From: an uncultured Bacteroidales bacterium
GTDB lineage: Bacteria; Bacteroidota; Bacteroidia; Bacteroidales; Bacteroidaceae
NCBI GenBank assembly: GCA_945788445.1
Contig: CALZMA010000026.1
Location: forward strand, 1 to 9,170
Direction of reading: 5' to 3'
DNA length: 9,170 nucleotides
Positions 1-7,265 of the stretch are shown here, one piece after another. Each line of letters begins with the position of its first letter. Position 1 is the first letter of the stretch. Below the pieces are notes generated by a model. The model was not told the origin of the DNA. It made no database searches and was given only the letters and a program-made list of their open reading frames with translations. The translations under genes were made by a program, and so were the position numbers.

Positions 1-2406
1 CCCCGTGCACGCAGCCAGCAGGGCGCGGAAGCGGCGCCGGCCCTCCAGCAGGCTCAGCAGGCGGGCGCGCAGCACGGCACAGCTGAAAGGCTTCGCCACG
101 TAAGCGTCGGCACCTCCCTCGTAGCCCGCCACACGTTCGGCATCGAGCGCGCAGGCCGTGAGCATCACCACCGGCGTGCAGCCGACTTCGGCATCCGCAC
201 GGATGGCTTTCAGACAGGAGAGGCCGTCCATCACGGGCATCATCATGTCGCACACGACAATGTCGGGGCGTTCGGACTGCGTGGCCTTCAGGCCCTCGGC
301 GCCGTCGGCTGCGGTCGTCACCCGGAAGTCCCTTGCCAGCATGGTGCGGAGGTAGTTGCGGATGTCCTCGTTGTCGTCGATGACCAGAAGGAGCGGTTTC
401 TTTGCCTCCTCGGGGGCCGACTGCGAAGCCTCCGTCCCGGAAGGCATGATTTCCAGCGGATTGATGTGCATGGCCCCCGTGCCCGCCGAATGTTCCAGTC
501 CGTCCGCCGGGGCCGGCTGTTCGTAGAGCGTGGCCACGAAGGTGGTGCCGCAGCCCGGCCCGTCGCTCTCCGCGCGGACCGTGCCGCCGTGGAGGCGGGC
601 AAAGCCCTGGGCCACGGTCAGTCCGATGCCCGAGCCTCCGTTGAGGTCGTCGCACTGGTAGAAACGGTCGAAGACGTGGGCGGCCTCTTCGGGACTCATG
701 CCCCGTCCCGAGTCGCTGAGGCGCAGCGTGAGCAGGCGGCCGCTGCTGTCGGTCTCCGTCGAGGCAGAGAGGCCGATGTGTCCGCCGCGGGGCGTGAACT
801 TGAAGGCGTTGCTGAGGAGGTTGAAACAGATGCGCTCGAGCTTCTCTTCGTCGAGCCAGAGCGTTTCTTCGGGCAGGGTCAGGTGCGAAAAGTCCGTCTG
901 GAGCGCGATGTCGTGGGCCTTCGCCATGGGGAGGAAGCCCGAAGTCCACTCCCCGAGCTTTTCGCGGAGCGGCACGCGGCTCAGGTGGAGCGCCATCTGC
1001 CCCGACTCCATGCGGCGCACGTCGAGAATTTGCGAAACAAGGCGCTGCATCACCGCCACGTTGCGGCGGGCGATGGCCAGCAGGGCGTGGTCCTCGCTTT
1101 CGGACGGGGCCTTTTCAAAGAGCTGTTCGAGCGGCCCGGCGATGAGGGTGAGCGGCGTGCGGAAGTCGTGCGAAACGTTGGTGAAGAAGTTCAGTTTCGA
1201 CTGCGCCATCTCCTCCACCTGCCGCGACATTTCCGCGAGTTCGTCGCGCTGCTTCTCGAGCAGCCGGTTCTGCTTCTCGAGGCGTTCGCTCCATTTCGCT
1301 TTGAGCCAGAAGGCACGGAGCGCCACGGCGAAGAGCAGCATGACCAGGAGCGCCGCCCCCACGGCAAGGCCGAGCAGGAGCTGCTGCGTGCGGTATTCCG
1401 TGAGGGTCGAGTTCAGCACAGAGCCGAGGTCGGCGATGCGTTCCTCGCGTTCGGCCATCTGGCGTCCCTGCTGGCGGAAGATGTTCACGTTGTCCTTCGT
1501 CACGAGTGCCGTGGTGAACGACTGCGAGCGCTCGAAGGGTTTCCTGTCGAGGATACGCAGCGCCACGTCCATCACGCGGTCGCCCGCCGTGGGGTAGATG
1601 AGCGAAGCCTGCAGCCGGCCCTCCTCCACGAGGTTCAGCCCCAGCCCCTTGCCGTCGAGGGCATCCACGCCGATGATGGCCGGGTGGAGGCCATGGGCAG
1701 CCATCACCTGCTCCACGGCAGCCGCCATGGGGTCGTTGTGGGCGAAGACGAAGTCGGGGCGTTGGCCTTGGTCGAGCAGTCGTTTCGTCTGTGCTGCCGC
1801 CGTCTCGGCCTTCCAGCCCCCGTCGGCAGCGGGGAGCAGGCGGAACTGCGCGTGGCGCTTCATTTCCTCGGCAAAGCCTTGGGCGCGTTCCCTGGCCGGC
1901 GTGCTTCCGCCCAGTCCTGTCACCTGCCAGACGGTGCCGCCCTCGGGGTGTGTGGCCGCAAAGTAGGCCGCCGCCTCGCGCCCCATCTTCAGGTTGTCGC
2001 CGCCGAGGTAGGCGGTGAAGTGGGGCGTGCGTACCTGCCGGTCCACCACGACCACGGGGATGCCCGCCTTCTCGGCCCTTTCCACGGCCGCGCAGACGGT
2101 GTCGGCCTCGTTGGGCGCGACGATGATGAGGTCCACGCGTTCGCTGATGAAGCTGTCGATTTGGGCCACCTGGCGGGTGCTGTTGTCCGCGGCGTGGCGG
2201 AAGTGGAGCACCACGTCGTGTCGCGTGGCCGCCACCGTTTTCATTTCGCGGTTCATCTGTTCGCGCCAGGCATCGTCGCTGCACTGCGCCACGCCGATGT
2301 GGAGCTGCTCGCTGTCCTTGCGGCATCCCGCGAGGAGCAGCAGGGCCATCATGCCCACGACCGCCAGCCATGTTTGGGGAGGAATATGGGGAATGTGGAT
2401 TTTCAT
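1..2406 (-). CDS. Hybrid two-component system sensor/regulator with periplasmic sugar-binding domain (C-terminus beyond window)
   Basis: The frame is open for 802 codons from ATG at 2406-2404 to the left edge. Visible in order: an N-terminal hydrophobic segment ending in a lipobox-like LAGC (Cys28); a type I periplasmic binding-protein domain (about 35-305); a membrane helix (about 343-366); a short coiled-coil-like linker (about 372-403); a histidine kinase with H-box SHDFRTPLT (His413), N-box NLLSNAFKFT (529-538), DSGRGM (565-570) and GSGIGL (591-596); a linker (631-670); and a receiver with Asp677/Asp678, phospho-acceptor Asp720, Thr750 and Lys772. The usual C-terminal AraC-type DNA-binding domain would lie off the left edge. 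Fusion of a binding-protein domain to a hybrid kinase matches the fructose sensor BT1754 of B. thetaiotaomicron. With GH32, a permease and fructokinase divergent next door, I infer a fructose-responsive activator of those genes. Ribose or another sugar as ligand cannot be excluded from sequence alone. Confidence 0.92.
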   Translation of the reverse strand, partial: MKIHIPHIPPQTWLAVVGMMALLLLAGCRKDSEQLHIGVAQCSDDAWREQMNREMKTVAATRHDVVLHFRHAADNSTRQVAQIDSFISERVDLIIVAPNEADTVCAAVERAEKAGIPVVVVDRQVRTPHFTAYLGGDNLKMGREAAAYFAATHPEGGTVWQVTGLGGSTPARERAQGFAEEMKRHAQFRLLPAADGGWKAETAAAQTKRLLDQGQRPDFVFAHNDPMAAAVEQVMAAHGLHPAIIGVDALDGKGLGLNLVEEGRLQASLIYPTAGDRVMDVALRILDRKPFERSQSFTTALVTKDNVNIFRQQGRQMAEREERIADLGSVLNSTLTEYRTQQLLLGLAVGAALLVMLLFAVALRAFWLKAKWSERLEKQNRLLEKQRDELAEMSRQVEEMAQSKLNFFTNVSHDFRTPLTLIAGPLEQLFEKAPSESEDHALLAIARRNVAVMQRLVSQILDVRRMESGQMALHLSRVPLREKLGEWTSGFLPMAKAHDIALQTDFSHLTLPEETLWLDEEKLERICFNLLSNAFKFTPRGGHIGLSASTETDSSGRLLTLRLSDSGRGMSPEEAAHVFDRFYQCDDLNGGSGIGLTVAQGFARLHGGTVRAESDGPGCGTTFVATLYEQPAPADGLEHSAGTGAMHINPLEIMPSGTEASQSAPEEAKKPLLLVIDDNEDIRNYLRTMLARDFRVTTAADGAEGLKATQSERPDIVVCDMMMPVMDGLSCLKAIRADAEVGCTPVVMLTACALDAERVAGYEGGADAYVAKPFSCAVLRARLLSLLEGRRRFRALLAACTG

Positions 2407-2438
2407 GAGGAGAAGGTCGATTTAAGGTTTTTCGGGGA

Positions 2439-2446
2439 CAAATATA
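2439..2446 (-). promoter_or_regulatory. Promoter -7 box for the regulator gene
   Basis: Read on the minus strand this is TATATTTG, an exact match to the Bacteroidota TAnnTTTG element. It lies 32 bases before the regulator ATG, so the predicted leader is only about 25 bases. A TTTC at 2470-2467, about 20 bases further upstream, may serve as the weak -33 element. No Shine-Dalgarno sequence is obvious, as is common in this phylum. The start site is inferred. Confidence 0.6.
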
Positions 2447-2599
2447 ATAAAAGCGTGACTACGCACGAAAGCAAAGGAGCAAGGATTTGCACGTTTCTTT
2501 AAGAGTTGCTGCCTATACATTCTATAAAATTTGTGAGCCAACCTTCAGTGCCCCAAAGAGAGAAATGTCCCCCGCAGTTTCCCCAAGCCCTCCTTTCCC

Positions 2600-2633
2600 T
2601 GTAACATTTGTTGCAAAGGCTGTAACATTTGTT
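2600..2633 (+). repeat. Two direct repeats TGTAACATTTGTT with 21-base period (candidate regulator-binding site)
   Basis: The 13-base word TGTAACATTTGTT occurs exactly at 2600-2612 and again at 2621-2633. The start-to-start distance is 21 bases, two turns of B-DNA, so both copies face the same side of the helix. AraC-type DNA-binding domains contact two successive major grooves and often use direct repeats with such spacing. The pair lies about 65-95 bases upstream of the promoter box at 2696. A degenerate third copy (TGCATCATTTCTG, 9 of 13 matching) sits at 2638-2650 but is out of register (17 bases). Recognition by the adjacent hybrid regulator is inference. Confidence 0.5.
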
Positions 2634-2695
2634 TCATTGCATCATTTCTGCAAGAGTTTGAGACGTTTTTTACAATCCTCCCCTTGGTCGCTCCC

Positions 2696-2703
2696 TACTT
2701 TTG
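2696..2703 (+). promoter_or_regulatory. Promoter -7 box for the outer-membrane protein gene
   Basis: TACTTTTG matches the TAnnTTTG consensus exactly. Transcription would start near 2710, leaving a leader of about 75 bases before the ATG at 2787. The position expected for a -33 TTTG (around 2673-2676) reads CAAT, a poor match. A weak -33 fits a promoter that needs an activator, consistent with the direct repeats upstream. No experimental start site is implied. Confidence 0.6.
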
Positions 2704-2786
2704 CACCGTCGAAAGCAGCCAAGCGGACTTGCTTCCGAAGCAACGAAACAAACAATTTTCACCCATATCCATAAATCTGATTACGC

Positions 2787-5120
2787 ATGAAAAATCGGAC
2801 AACCCTCCAGGCCTTGTGCCTCCACGCGCTTCCCTTCGTGGCAGTTGCCAACCTGGCCCTCCCCGCCACGGCCCAAAGCGAACAGACCGACTCGCTCCGC
2901 ACGCGTTCCAAAGAAGAAAGCGGCCGAAACGTGATGCTCAACGCCGCGAGCGCCAACGGACCGCGCGAAATCTCCATCGGACTTCCCGGCGGCGACGTGA
3001 ACGTGCTCGAGAACGGTCTCCCCGTAGTCTACAACAACAATCCGCACAACATCAACACCCACTGGCGCGGCGACGGCAGCCTCGCTCACACCGGACTCCT
3101 CAAGATTTCCGAAACGGCCATCACCACGGGCAACATCGGCTATGCCGTGAACTCCTTCGACCAGCTCGGCACCGGTGCCACACGCCCCTTCGGAGGACAA
3201 GTGAACTACAACACCAACCACTTCGGCAAGCAGCAGTTCGACCTCAACGTGAACGGTGCCCTCGGCAAGGGGTGGTTCTACAGCGGCAGCACGTACCAGA
3301 ATTTCGACCCCGGCACGTTCAAACTCCGCTTTGCACAGTACCAGGACCGCACGGAGATTTATAAATTTGCCCTCACGAAGGAATACGCCTCGGGCCGCGG
3401 ACGCTTCTCGGCCGTCTATCACTACAGCAACAGCCACTGGCTCTCCAACGCCACCACGGGCGCGCCCTTCATCTACGTGGGCGACGGTTCGGTGAGGGAA
3501 ATCCCCGGTTTCTCACTCGGCACCACCTCCTACCTGCCGGGCGAGTCGTCCATCCTCTACATGGACATGCGCGACGGCAAGGTGAAGGAAACCAGCCTCT
3601 ACGACGCCACGGCCAGCCGCGGCAACCAGCTGACCCTGCTCAACACCCTGCGGTTCGGCAATGGCTTCGAGTGGAACACCCGCATGAAGTACGACCACGC
3701 CCTGGGCTCCTACCTCTACCAGACCCCCATGGCCATGTCGGAAGTGGACGCTTCGGCCGGCTACAGCCTGAAGGCCGCCGACGGCACGCTCACGCCCTAC
3801 GCCGGCCACGTGCAGAGCCGCATGTCCTGCTTCAACCGGGGCAAGATCGACGAGTTCTTCGTCACTTCCGAACTCCAGCAGAAGCGCCCGGGCATGACGT
3901 GGCGCGTGGGCCTGAACCAGTGGCACTACAAGGTCGACTACGCTTCCTGCACCACCATGTACGACCACACCGTCGAGGCCAACCCGCAGTTCCTCTACGG
4001 CACGCCGAACGCGAAGACGAACTACTACGGCTCGACGCCCTACTACAATTTCAACCAGAACGCCTCGGAGTACTACAAGGGCGACGAGAACAAGCTCGCC
4101 CTCTACGCTACCCACGACTGGGACTTTGCCCCGAAGTGGAACGCCTACTACGGCGCACGCCTCGAATGGCAGCACACACAGGGCGAAAACGCCGCCGTGC
4201 GGAATGCACAGGGCAAGTATGTGGGTCGCTTCGCCAACTACCACCTCGGTGCCACCGCGCCCGACGGCACGCTCATCGCCCCCACGCCCTACAAGTACGA
4301 CTGGCTGAACGTGGCCTTCACCGCCGCACTCACCTATAAGGTAAACGACAAGTTCGGCTTCACCGGCGACTTCACCTACAACACCCAGCGCCCGAAGATG
4401 AACGATTTCTCGCCGGCAGAAATGCCCAACACGGGACGCATCTCCATTCCCCTCGGCCGCATCGGCGTCTACTACAACAACGACTGGCTCAGCCTCACTT
4501 CGCTCGTGTCGTACATCGGCAAGACGAACAACAACTCTACGCTCAACCTCATCAACCCCAACGACCCCCACGACGTGAAGGCTTCGGCGCTCACCTACGA
4601 CATCGAGACCATCGGCTGGACCACCGACGCACAGGTGAAACCCTTCAAGGGCTTCGACTTCCATTTCCTCTTCACCTACCAGCAGCCCAAGTACAAGAAG
4701 TACGAAACCAGCGTGACCTTCAGCGACGGCACCGTGAGCTCCATCAACGCCACAGGCAACATGGTGACGGAAATCCCCAAGGTGCTCATCGAGCTCGACC
4801 CCTCCTACACCTTCCTCGACGACGCCGTGCGCCTCTGGGCTTCGTTCCGCTACTTCTCCAAGACCTACGCCAACATCAAGAACGCCTATTACTTCAACGG
4901 CCGCTGGGAAACCTTCGGCGGTGTGGAGTGGAAGGCCGCCAAGGGCCTCACGCTCGGTGCCACGGTCATCAACTTCCTGAACCAGACGGGGGCCAAGGGC
5001 AGCATTGCCGGTGCAGAGCTGGTGGACAAGGCCGATGCCGCACAGTACAGCGGTGCCTGGATGTCGGGCAGCTACATCCGTCCGTTCACCGTGGAACTTT
5101 CGGCTAAACTCACCTTCTAA
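2787..5120 (+). CDS. TonB-dependent-receptor-like outer-membrane beta-barrel protein, putative fructan/sucrose oligosaccharide importer
   Basis: The 777-residue protein begins with a Sec signal peptide: basic start, hydrophobic core, and likely cleavage after Ala27-Thr28-Ala29. Residues about 48-150 look like a receptor plug, with RNVMLNAAS, PREISIGLP, then the segment VNVLENGLPVVY, which resembles the usual VLIDGVPV stretch. The remainder is rich in aromatic, alternating strands typical of a 22-strand barrel and ends in a terminal Phe (ELSAKLTF), the normal outer-membrane assembly signal. I see no clear TonB box and no STN or carboxypeptidase-like N-terminal domain, so it is a short form. 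No SusD-like partner is encoded here. Being first of four co-directional genes with GH32, permease and fructokinase, it probably brings fructo-oligosaccharides or sucrose into the periplasm. The substrate is inferred from neighbours. It could also work as a TonB-independent channel. Confidence 0.83.
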   Translation: MKNRTTLQALCLHALPFVAVANLALPATAQSEQTDSLRTRSKEESGRNVMLNAASANGPREISIGLPGGDVNVLENGLPVVYNNNPHNINTHWRGDGSLAHTGLLKISETAITTGNIGYAVNSFDQLGTGATRPFGGQVNYNTNHFGKQQFDLNVNGALGKGWFYSGSTYQNFDPGTFKLRFAQYQDRTEIYKFALTKEYASGRGRFSAVYHYSNSHWLSNATTGAPFIYVGDGSVREIPGFSLGTTSYLPGESSILYMDMRDGKVKETSLYDATASRGNQLTLLNTLRFGNGFEWNTRMKYDHALGSYLYQTPMAMSEVDASAGYSLKAADGTLTPYAGHVQSRMSCFNRGKIDEFFVTSELQQKRPGMTWRVGLNQWHYKVDYASCTTMYDHTVEANPQFLYGTPNAKTNYYGSTPYYNFNQNASEYYKGDENKLALYATHDWDFAPKWNAYYGARLEWQHTQGENAAVRNAQGKYVGRFANYHLGATAPDGTLIAPTPYKYDWLNVAFTAALTYKVNDKFGFTGDFTYNTQRPKMNDFSPAEMPNTGRISIPLGRIGVYYNNDWLSLTSLVSYIGKTNNNSTLNLINPNDPHDVKASALTYDIETIGWTTDAQVKPFKGFDFHFLFTYQQPKYKKYETSVTFSDGTVSSINATGNMVTEIPKVLIELDPSYTFLDDAVRLWASFRYFSKTYANIKNAYYFNGRWETFGGVEWKAAKGLTLGATVINFLNQTGAKGSIAGAELVDKADAAQYSGAWMSGSYIRPFTVELSAKLTF

Positions 5121-5129
5121 GGACGGACC

Positions 5130-5155
5130 GGGGCACCGGGCTTCCGGAGTGCCCC
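5130..5155 (+). terminator. GC-rich hairpin just after the barrel gene; possible attenuator or 3'-end stabiliser
   Basis: Ten bases after the barrel stop codon, GGGGCAC (5130-5136) pairs with GTGCCCC (5149-5155) in a 7-bp stem. A 3-bp inner stem is possible (CGG 5137-5139 with CCG 5144-5146). The bases that follow are pyrimidine-rich (CTCCCTCCTCC) but do not form a run of T, so this is not a classical intrinsic terminator. It may cause partial termination or protect the upstream message from decay, letting the barrel and GH32 genes be expressed at different levels. The gap to the GH32 gene is only 92 bases, and I see no TAnnTTTG box in it. Confidence 0.4.
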
Positions 5156-5212
5156 CTCCCTCCTCCTTTCCCCAAATAACATTCATTCGACAAACAGCTT
5201 CATTCTTCTATC

Positions 5213-7087
5213 ATGAAACGCAACATTCTTTCTCCGTCTCTCCTCCTCGCTGCCGCCGCAGCCGGCCTCGCAGCCTGCAACAACACGGGCGATGCCATCT
5301 CCTTCGCCCACCAGGGCGACACCCTCACCGTGGCCCACATGGCAGCCCAGACCAAGTATGTCATTCTCCCCATCCAGGAAGACCGGCCCGAGGCCCAGGT
5401 GATGCTCGGCGACGTGCCGATGGACGTGCGCCTCGCTGTGGACAAGGTAGACTATACCGTACCCTTCCCCCTCCGCGGCGGTGCAGACTCGCTCGTGGTG
5501 CGCGGCCTCGCAGCGAACGCCCTGGCCTGGCAGGAAATGGCCCTCGCCGACACCTTCGACGTGACGAACCGCGAAACCTTCCGCCCGCTCTACCACCACA
5601 CGCCTTCCTACGGCTGGATGAACGATGCCAACGGCCTGGTGTATAAGGACGGCGAGTATCACCTCTATTTCCAGTACAATCCCTATGGCTCTGTCTGGGG
5701 CAACATGCACTGGGGCCACTCCGTGAGCCGCGACCTCGTCCACTGGCAGCACCTTCCCGCGGCCATCGAGCGCGACACGATGGGCCACATCTTCAGCGGT
5801 TCCTGCGTGGTGGACCATGAAGGTTCGGCCGGCTTCGGCAAGGACCGCATCGTGGCCTTCTACACGTCACACATCTCCACTACGCCCGGCCACCAGCGCC
5901 AGCAGCAGTGCATGGCCTACAGCACCGACAACGGACGCACCTTCACGAAGTACGAGGGCAACCCCATTGTCACGCCTTTCGACGGTCTGGAAAACTTCCG
6001 CGACCCGAAGGTGTTCTGGTATGCCCCCGAGAAGAAATGGGTGATGATTGTCAGTGCCGACAAGAACATGCGCTTCTACGAGAGCCGCGACCTGAAGCAG
6101 TGGACCTACCTCAGCGAATGGGGCGAGGGCTACGGACCGCAGCCCAACCAGTTTGAATGCCCCGACTTCGTGCAGCTTCCCGTCGACGGCGACGAGTCGA
6201 AGCAGAAGTGGGTGATGATCGTGAACATCAACCCCGGTTTCGCCTACGGCGGCAGCGGCACGATGTACTTCACGGGCGACTTCGACGGCAAGCGCTTCAC
6301 GCCCGACACCGCTCCCGAAGTGACGAAATGGCTCGACTGGGGCAAGGACCACTACGCTACCGTCTGCTATTCCAACACCCCGGGCCGCACCATCGCCATG
6401 CCCTGGATGAGCAACTGGCAGTATGCCAACCTCACGCCCTCCAAGGGCCAGTTCCGCTCGGCCAATGCGTTGCCCCGCGAGCTGAAGCTCTTCACGGGCC
6501 GCGACGGCGGGCTCTACCTCAGCGCCGCCCCCGTGGATGAACTCGCGAAGTTGCGCGGCAAGGCCACGGAAATCGGGGCCTTCGCCCTCGGCGAGAAGAA
6601 GGTGGAGAAGGTGAGCGAAAACGGCGCGTTCGAACTCGTGTTCACGCTCACCCCGGCTGCCAAGGGACGCAGCGGCGTGGAAATCCTGAACGACAAGGGC
6701 GAAAAGACGCTGGTCTACTTCGATGCCGAGAACCAGCGCGTGGTCATGGACCGCACGGAGGCAGGCATCTCCGACTTCGCCGACAAGACGGAACCGCACC
6801 ACCTCGAGACGGAAGCCTCGCGTAAGCAGACCGTGGAACGTACGCTCAACTACAAGAACGACTTTGCCCTCGCCACCTACGCCCCCGTGGAGGCGTTTGC
6901 CGAGGCCCACGAGATGCGCATCTTTGTAGACCGAAGCTCCGTAGAGCTCTTCGTCGACGGCGGCCGCGTGGCCATGACAAACTTGGTCTTCCCCACCAAC
7001 CCCTACAGCCAGCTCCGCTTCTTCAGCGACGGCGAGGCCAAGGTGGAAAAGGCCGTAGCCTATACCCTGAACGTTTCCAGCAAATAA
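5213..7087 (+). CDS. GH32 fructan beta-fructosidase / levanase-type lipoprotein
   Basis: A 624-residue family-32 glycoside hydrolase that cleaves beta-fructosides (levan, inulin, fructo-oligosaccharides or sucrose) with retention. Residues 1-22 form a lipoprotein signal with lipobox LAAC (Cys22). Residues about 27-120 are a small N-terminal beta domain of the kind seen in Bacteroidota GH32 enzymes. The five-bladed propeller (about 125-435) carries all three catalytic acids: nucleophile Asp138 in WMNDANG, transition-state stabiliser Asp264 in FRDP, and acid/base Glu315 in FECPDF. FSGS (194-197) and MPWMSNW (396-402) are further family motifs. The C-terminal beta-sandwich (about 450-620) includes IFVDRSSVELFVDGG. 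Residues after Cys22 (NNTGDA) lack the acidic patch linked to surface export in this phylum, so a periplasmic-facing enzyme is plausible. Levan versus inulin preference and exo versus endo action cannot be read here; exo-release of fructose fits the downstream permease and kinase. Confidence 0.95.
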   Translation: MKRNILSPSLLLAAAAAGLAACNNTGDAISFAHQGDTLTVAHMAAQTKYVILPIQEDRPEAQVMLGDVPMDVRLAVDKVDYTVPFPLRGGADSLVVRGLAANALAWQEMALADTFDVTNRETFRPLYHHTPSYGWMNDANGLVYKDGEYHLYFQYNPYGSVWGNMHWGHSVSRDLVHWQHLPAAIERDTMGHIFSGSCVVDHEGSAGFGKDRIVAFYTSHISTTPGHQRQQQCMAYSTDNGRTFTKYEGNPIVTPFDGLENFRDPKVFWYAPEKKWVMIVSADKNMRFYESRDLKQWTYLSEWGEGYGPQPNQFECPDFVQLPVDGDESKQKWVMIVNINPGFAYGGSGTMYFTGDFDGKRFTPDTAPEVTKWLDWGKDHYATVCYSNTPGRTIAMPWMSNWQYANLTPSKGQFRSANALPRELKLFTGRDGGLYLSAAPVDELAKLRGKATEIGAFALGEKKVEKVSENGAFELVFTLTPAAKGRSGVEILNDKGEKTLVYFDAENQRVVMDRTEAGISDFADKTEPHHLETEASRKQTVERTLNYKNDFALATYAPVEAFAEAHEMRIFVDRSSVELFVDGGRVAMTNLVFPTNPYSQLRFFSDGEAKVEKAVAYTLNVSSK

Positions 7088-7097
7088 CAAAACTAAA

Positions 7098-7105
7098 TAG
7101 ATTTG
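7098..7105 (+). promoter_or_regulatory. Internal promoter -7 box between the GH32 and permease genes
   Basis: TAGATTTG is an exact TAnnTTTG match, 11 bases after the GH32 stop codon. A TTTC at 7074-7077, with a 20-base spacer, could be the -33 element. The predicted start, near 7110-7113, coincides with the first base of the long stem at 7112. This would give a transcript that begins in the stem and continues to the permease ATG at 7266, or ends near 7232. The match is short and could arise by chance in AT-rich DNA. Confidence 0.45.
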
Positions 7106-7111
7106 ACGGAG

Positions 7112-7228
7112 CATGTGCGAAGCCTTCCAGGGCCGCTGTGTGTGGGAAAACGAATAGGCAACCACCACAAACGATGGATAGGTATTAGATTAAGGTTAGA
7201 AGATTTTGGCCCCAAAGGCTTCGCCATG
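7112..7228 (+). promoter_or_regulatory. Predicted structured RNA (117 bases): permease leader or independent small RNA
   Basis: The left arm 7112-7126 (CATGTGCGAAGCCTT) pairs with the right arm 7215-7228 (AAGGCTTCGCCATG): 14 base pairs with one bulged T at 7116. After a small internal loop, GGGCC (7130-7134) pairs with GGCCC (7208-7212). Inside, TGTGG (7141-7145) may pair with CCACA (7165-7169). The right arm is followed immediately by TTTT (7229-7232). I do not recognise a known RNA family: no SRP-RNA tetraloop motif, and too short for typical 6S RNA. It fills most of the 178-base gap before the permease ATG, and a promoter box sits just upstream. It could control permease and kinase expression, or be released as a short RNA. 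The pairing is read directly; the function is unknown. Confidence 0.45.
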
Positions 7229-7265
7229 TTTTAAAAAATCTTTCTACACTCAAACTTGCATCCTT

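Larger units (their letters stand above)
2407..2786. other. Divergent intergenic control region
   Basis: This 380-base gap separates the regulator gene from the fructan-use genes. It is clearly richer in A and T than the coding DNA on either side. It holds a promoter-like box for each direction (2439-2446 minus, 2696-2703 plus) and a direct repeat at 2600-2633, listed separately. The stretch 2480-2595 shows nothing I can assign. A 95-codon open frame at 2487-2774 has no family resemblance and overlaps the control elements, so I do not count it as a gene. Confidence 0.7.

Noticed and set aside
1115..2371. 418-codon minus-strand open frame
   Set aside because: It is on the same strand as the regulator but in another frame. 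It is Gly/Arg/Pro/His-rich with no recognisable motifs.
466..2502. 678-codon plus-strand open frame
   Set aside because: It lies antisense to the regulator, whose kinase and receiver motifs are complete. Its translation is biased in composition (rich in His, Arg, Glu, Val) and shows no domain, as expected of a shadow frame in GC-rich DNA.
2523..2533. TATAAAATTTG as a third promoter
   Set aside because: The spacing between TA and TTTG is three bases, not two, and no gene is placed to use it. The boxes at 2439-2446 and 2696-2703 are exact matches in better positions.
3513..5186. 557-codon minus-strand open frame
   Set aside because: It is antisense to the outer-membrane barrel gene, is Val/Gly/Glu/His-rich and has no family features.
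5867..7168. 433-codon minus-strand open frame
   Set aside because: It is antisense to the GH32 gene, whose catalytic motifs are intact; it has shadow-frame composition.
7112..7228. Terminal inverted repeats of a small mobile element
   Set aside because: The arms could be read this way, but the flanks (GACGGAG and TTTTAAAA) show no target duplication. The nested inner stem and promoter position fit an RNA better.
7206..7265. TTG start adding 20 residues to the permease
   Set aside because: The added residues are polar and lie in the predicted RNA stem. ATG at 7266 gives a normal MFS start directly before helix 1.
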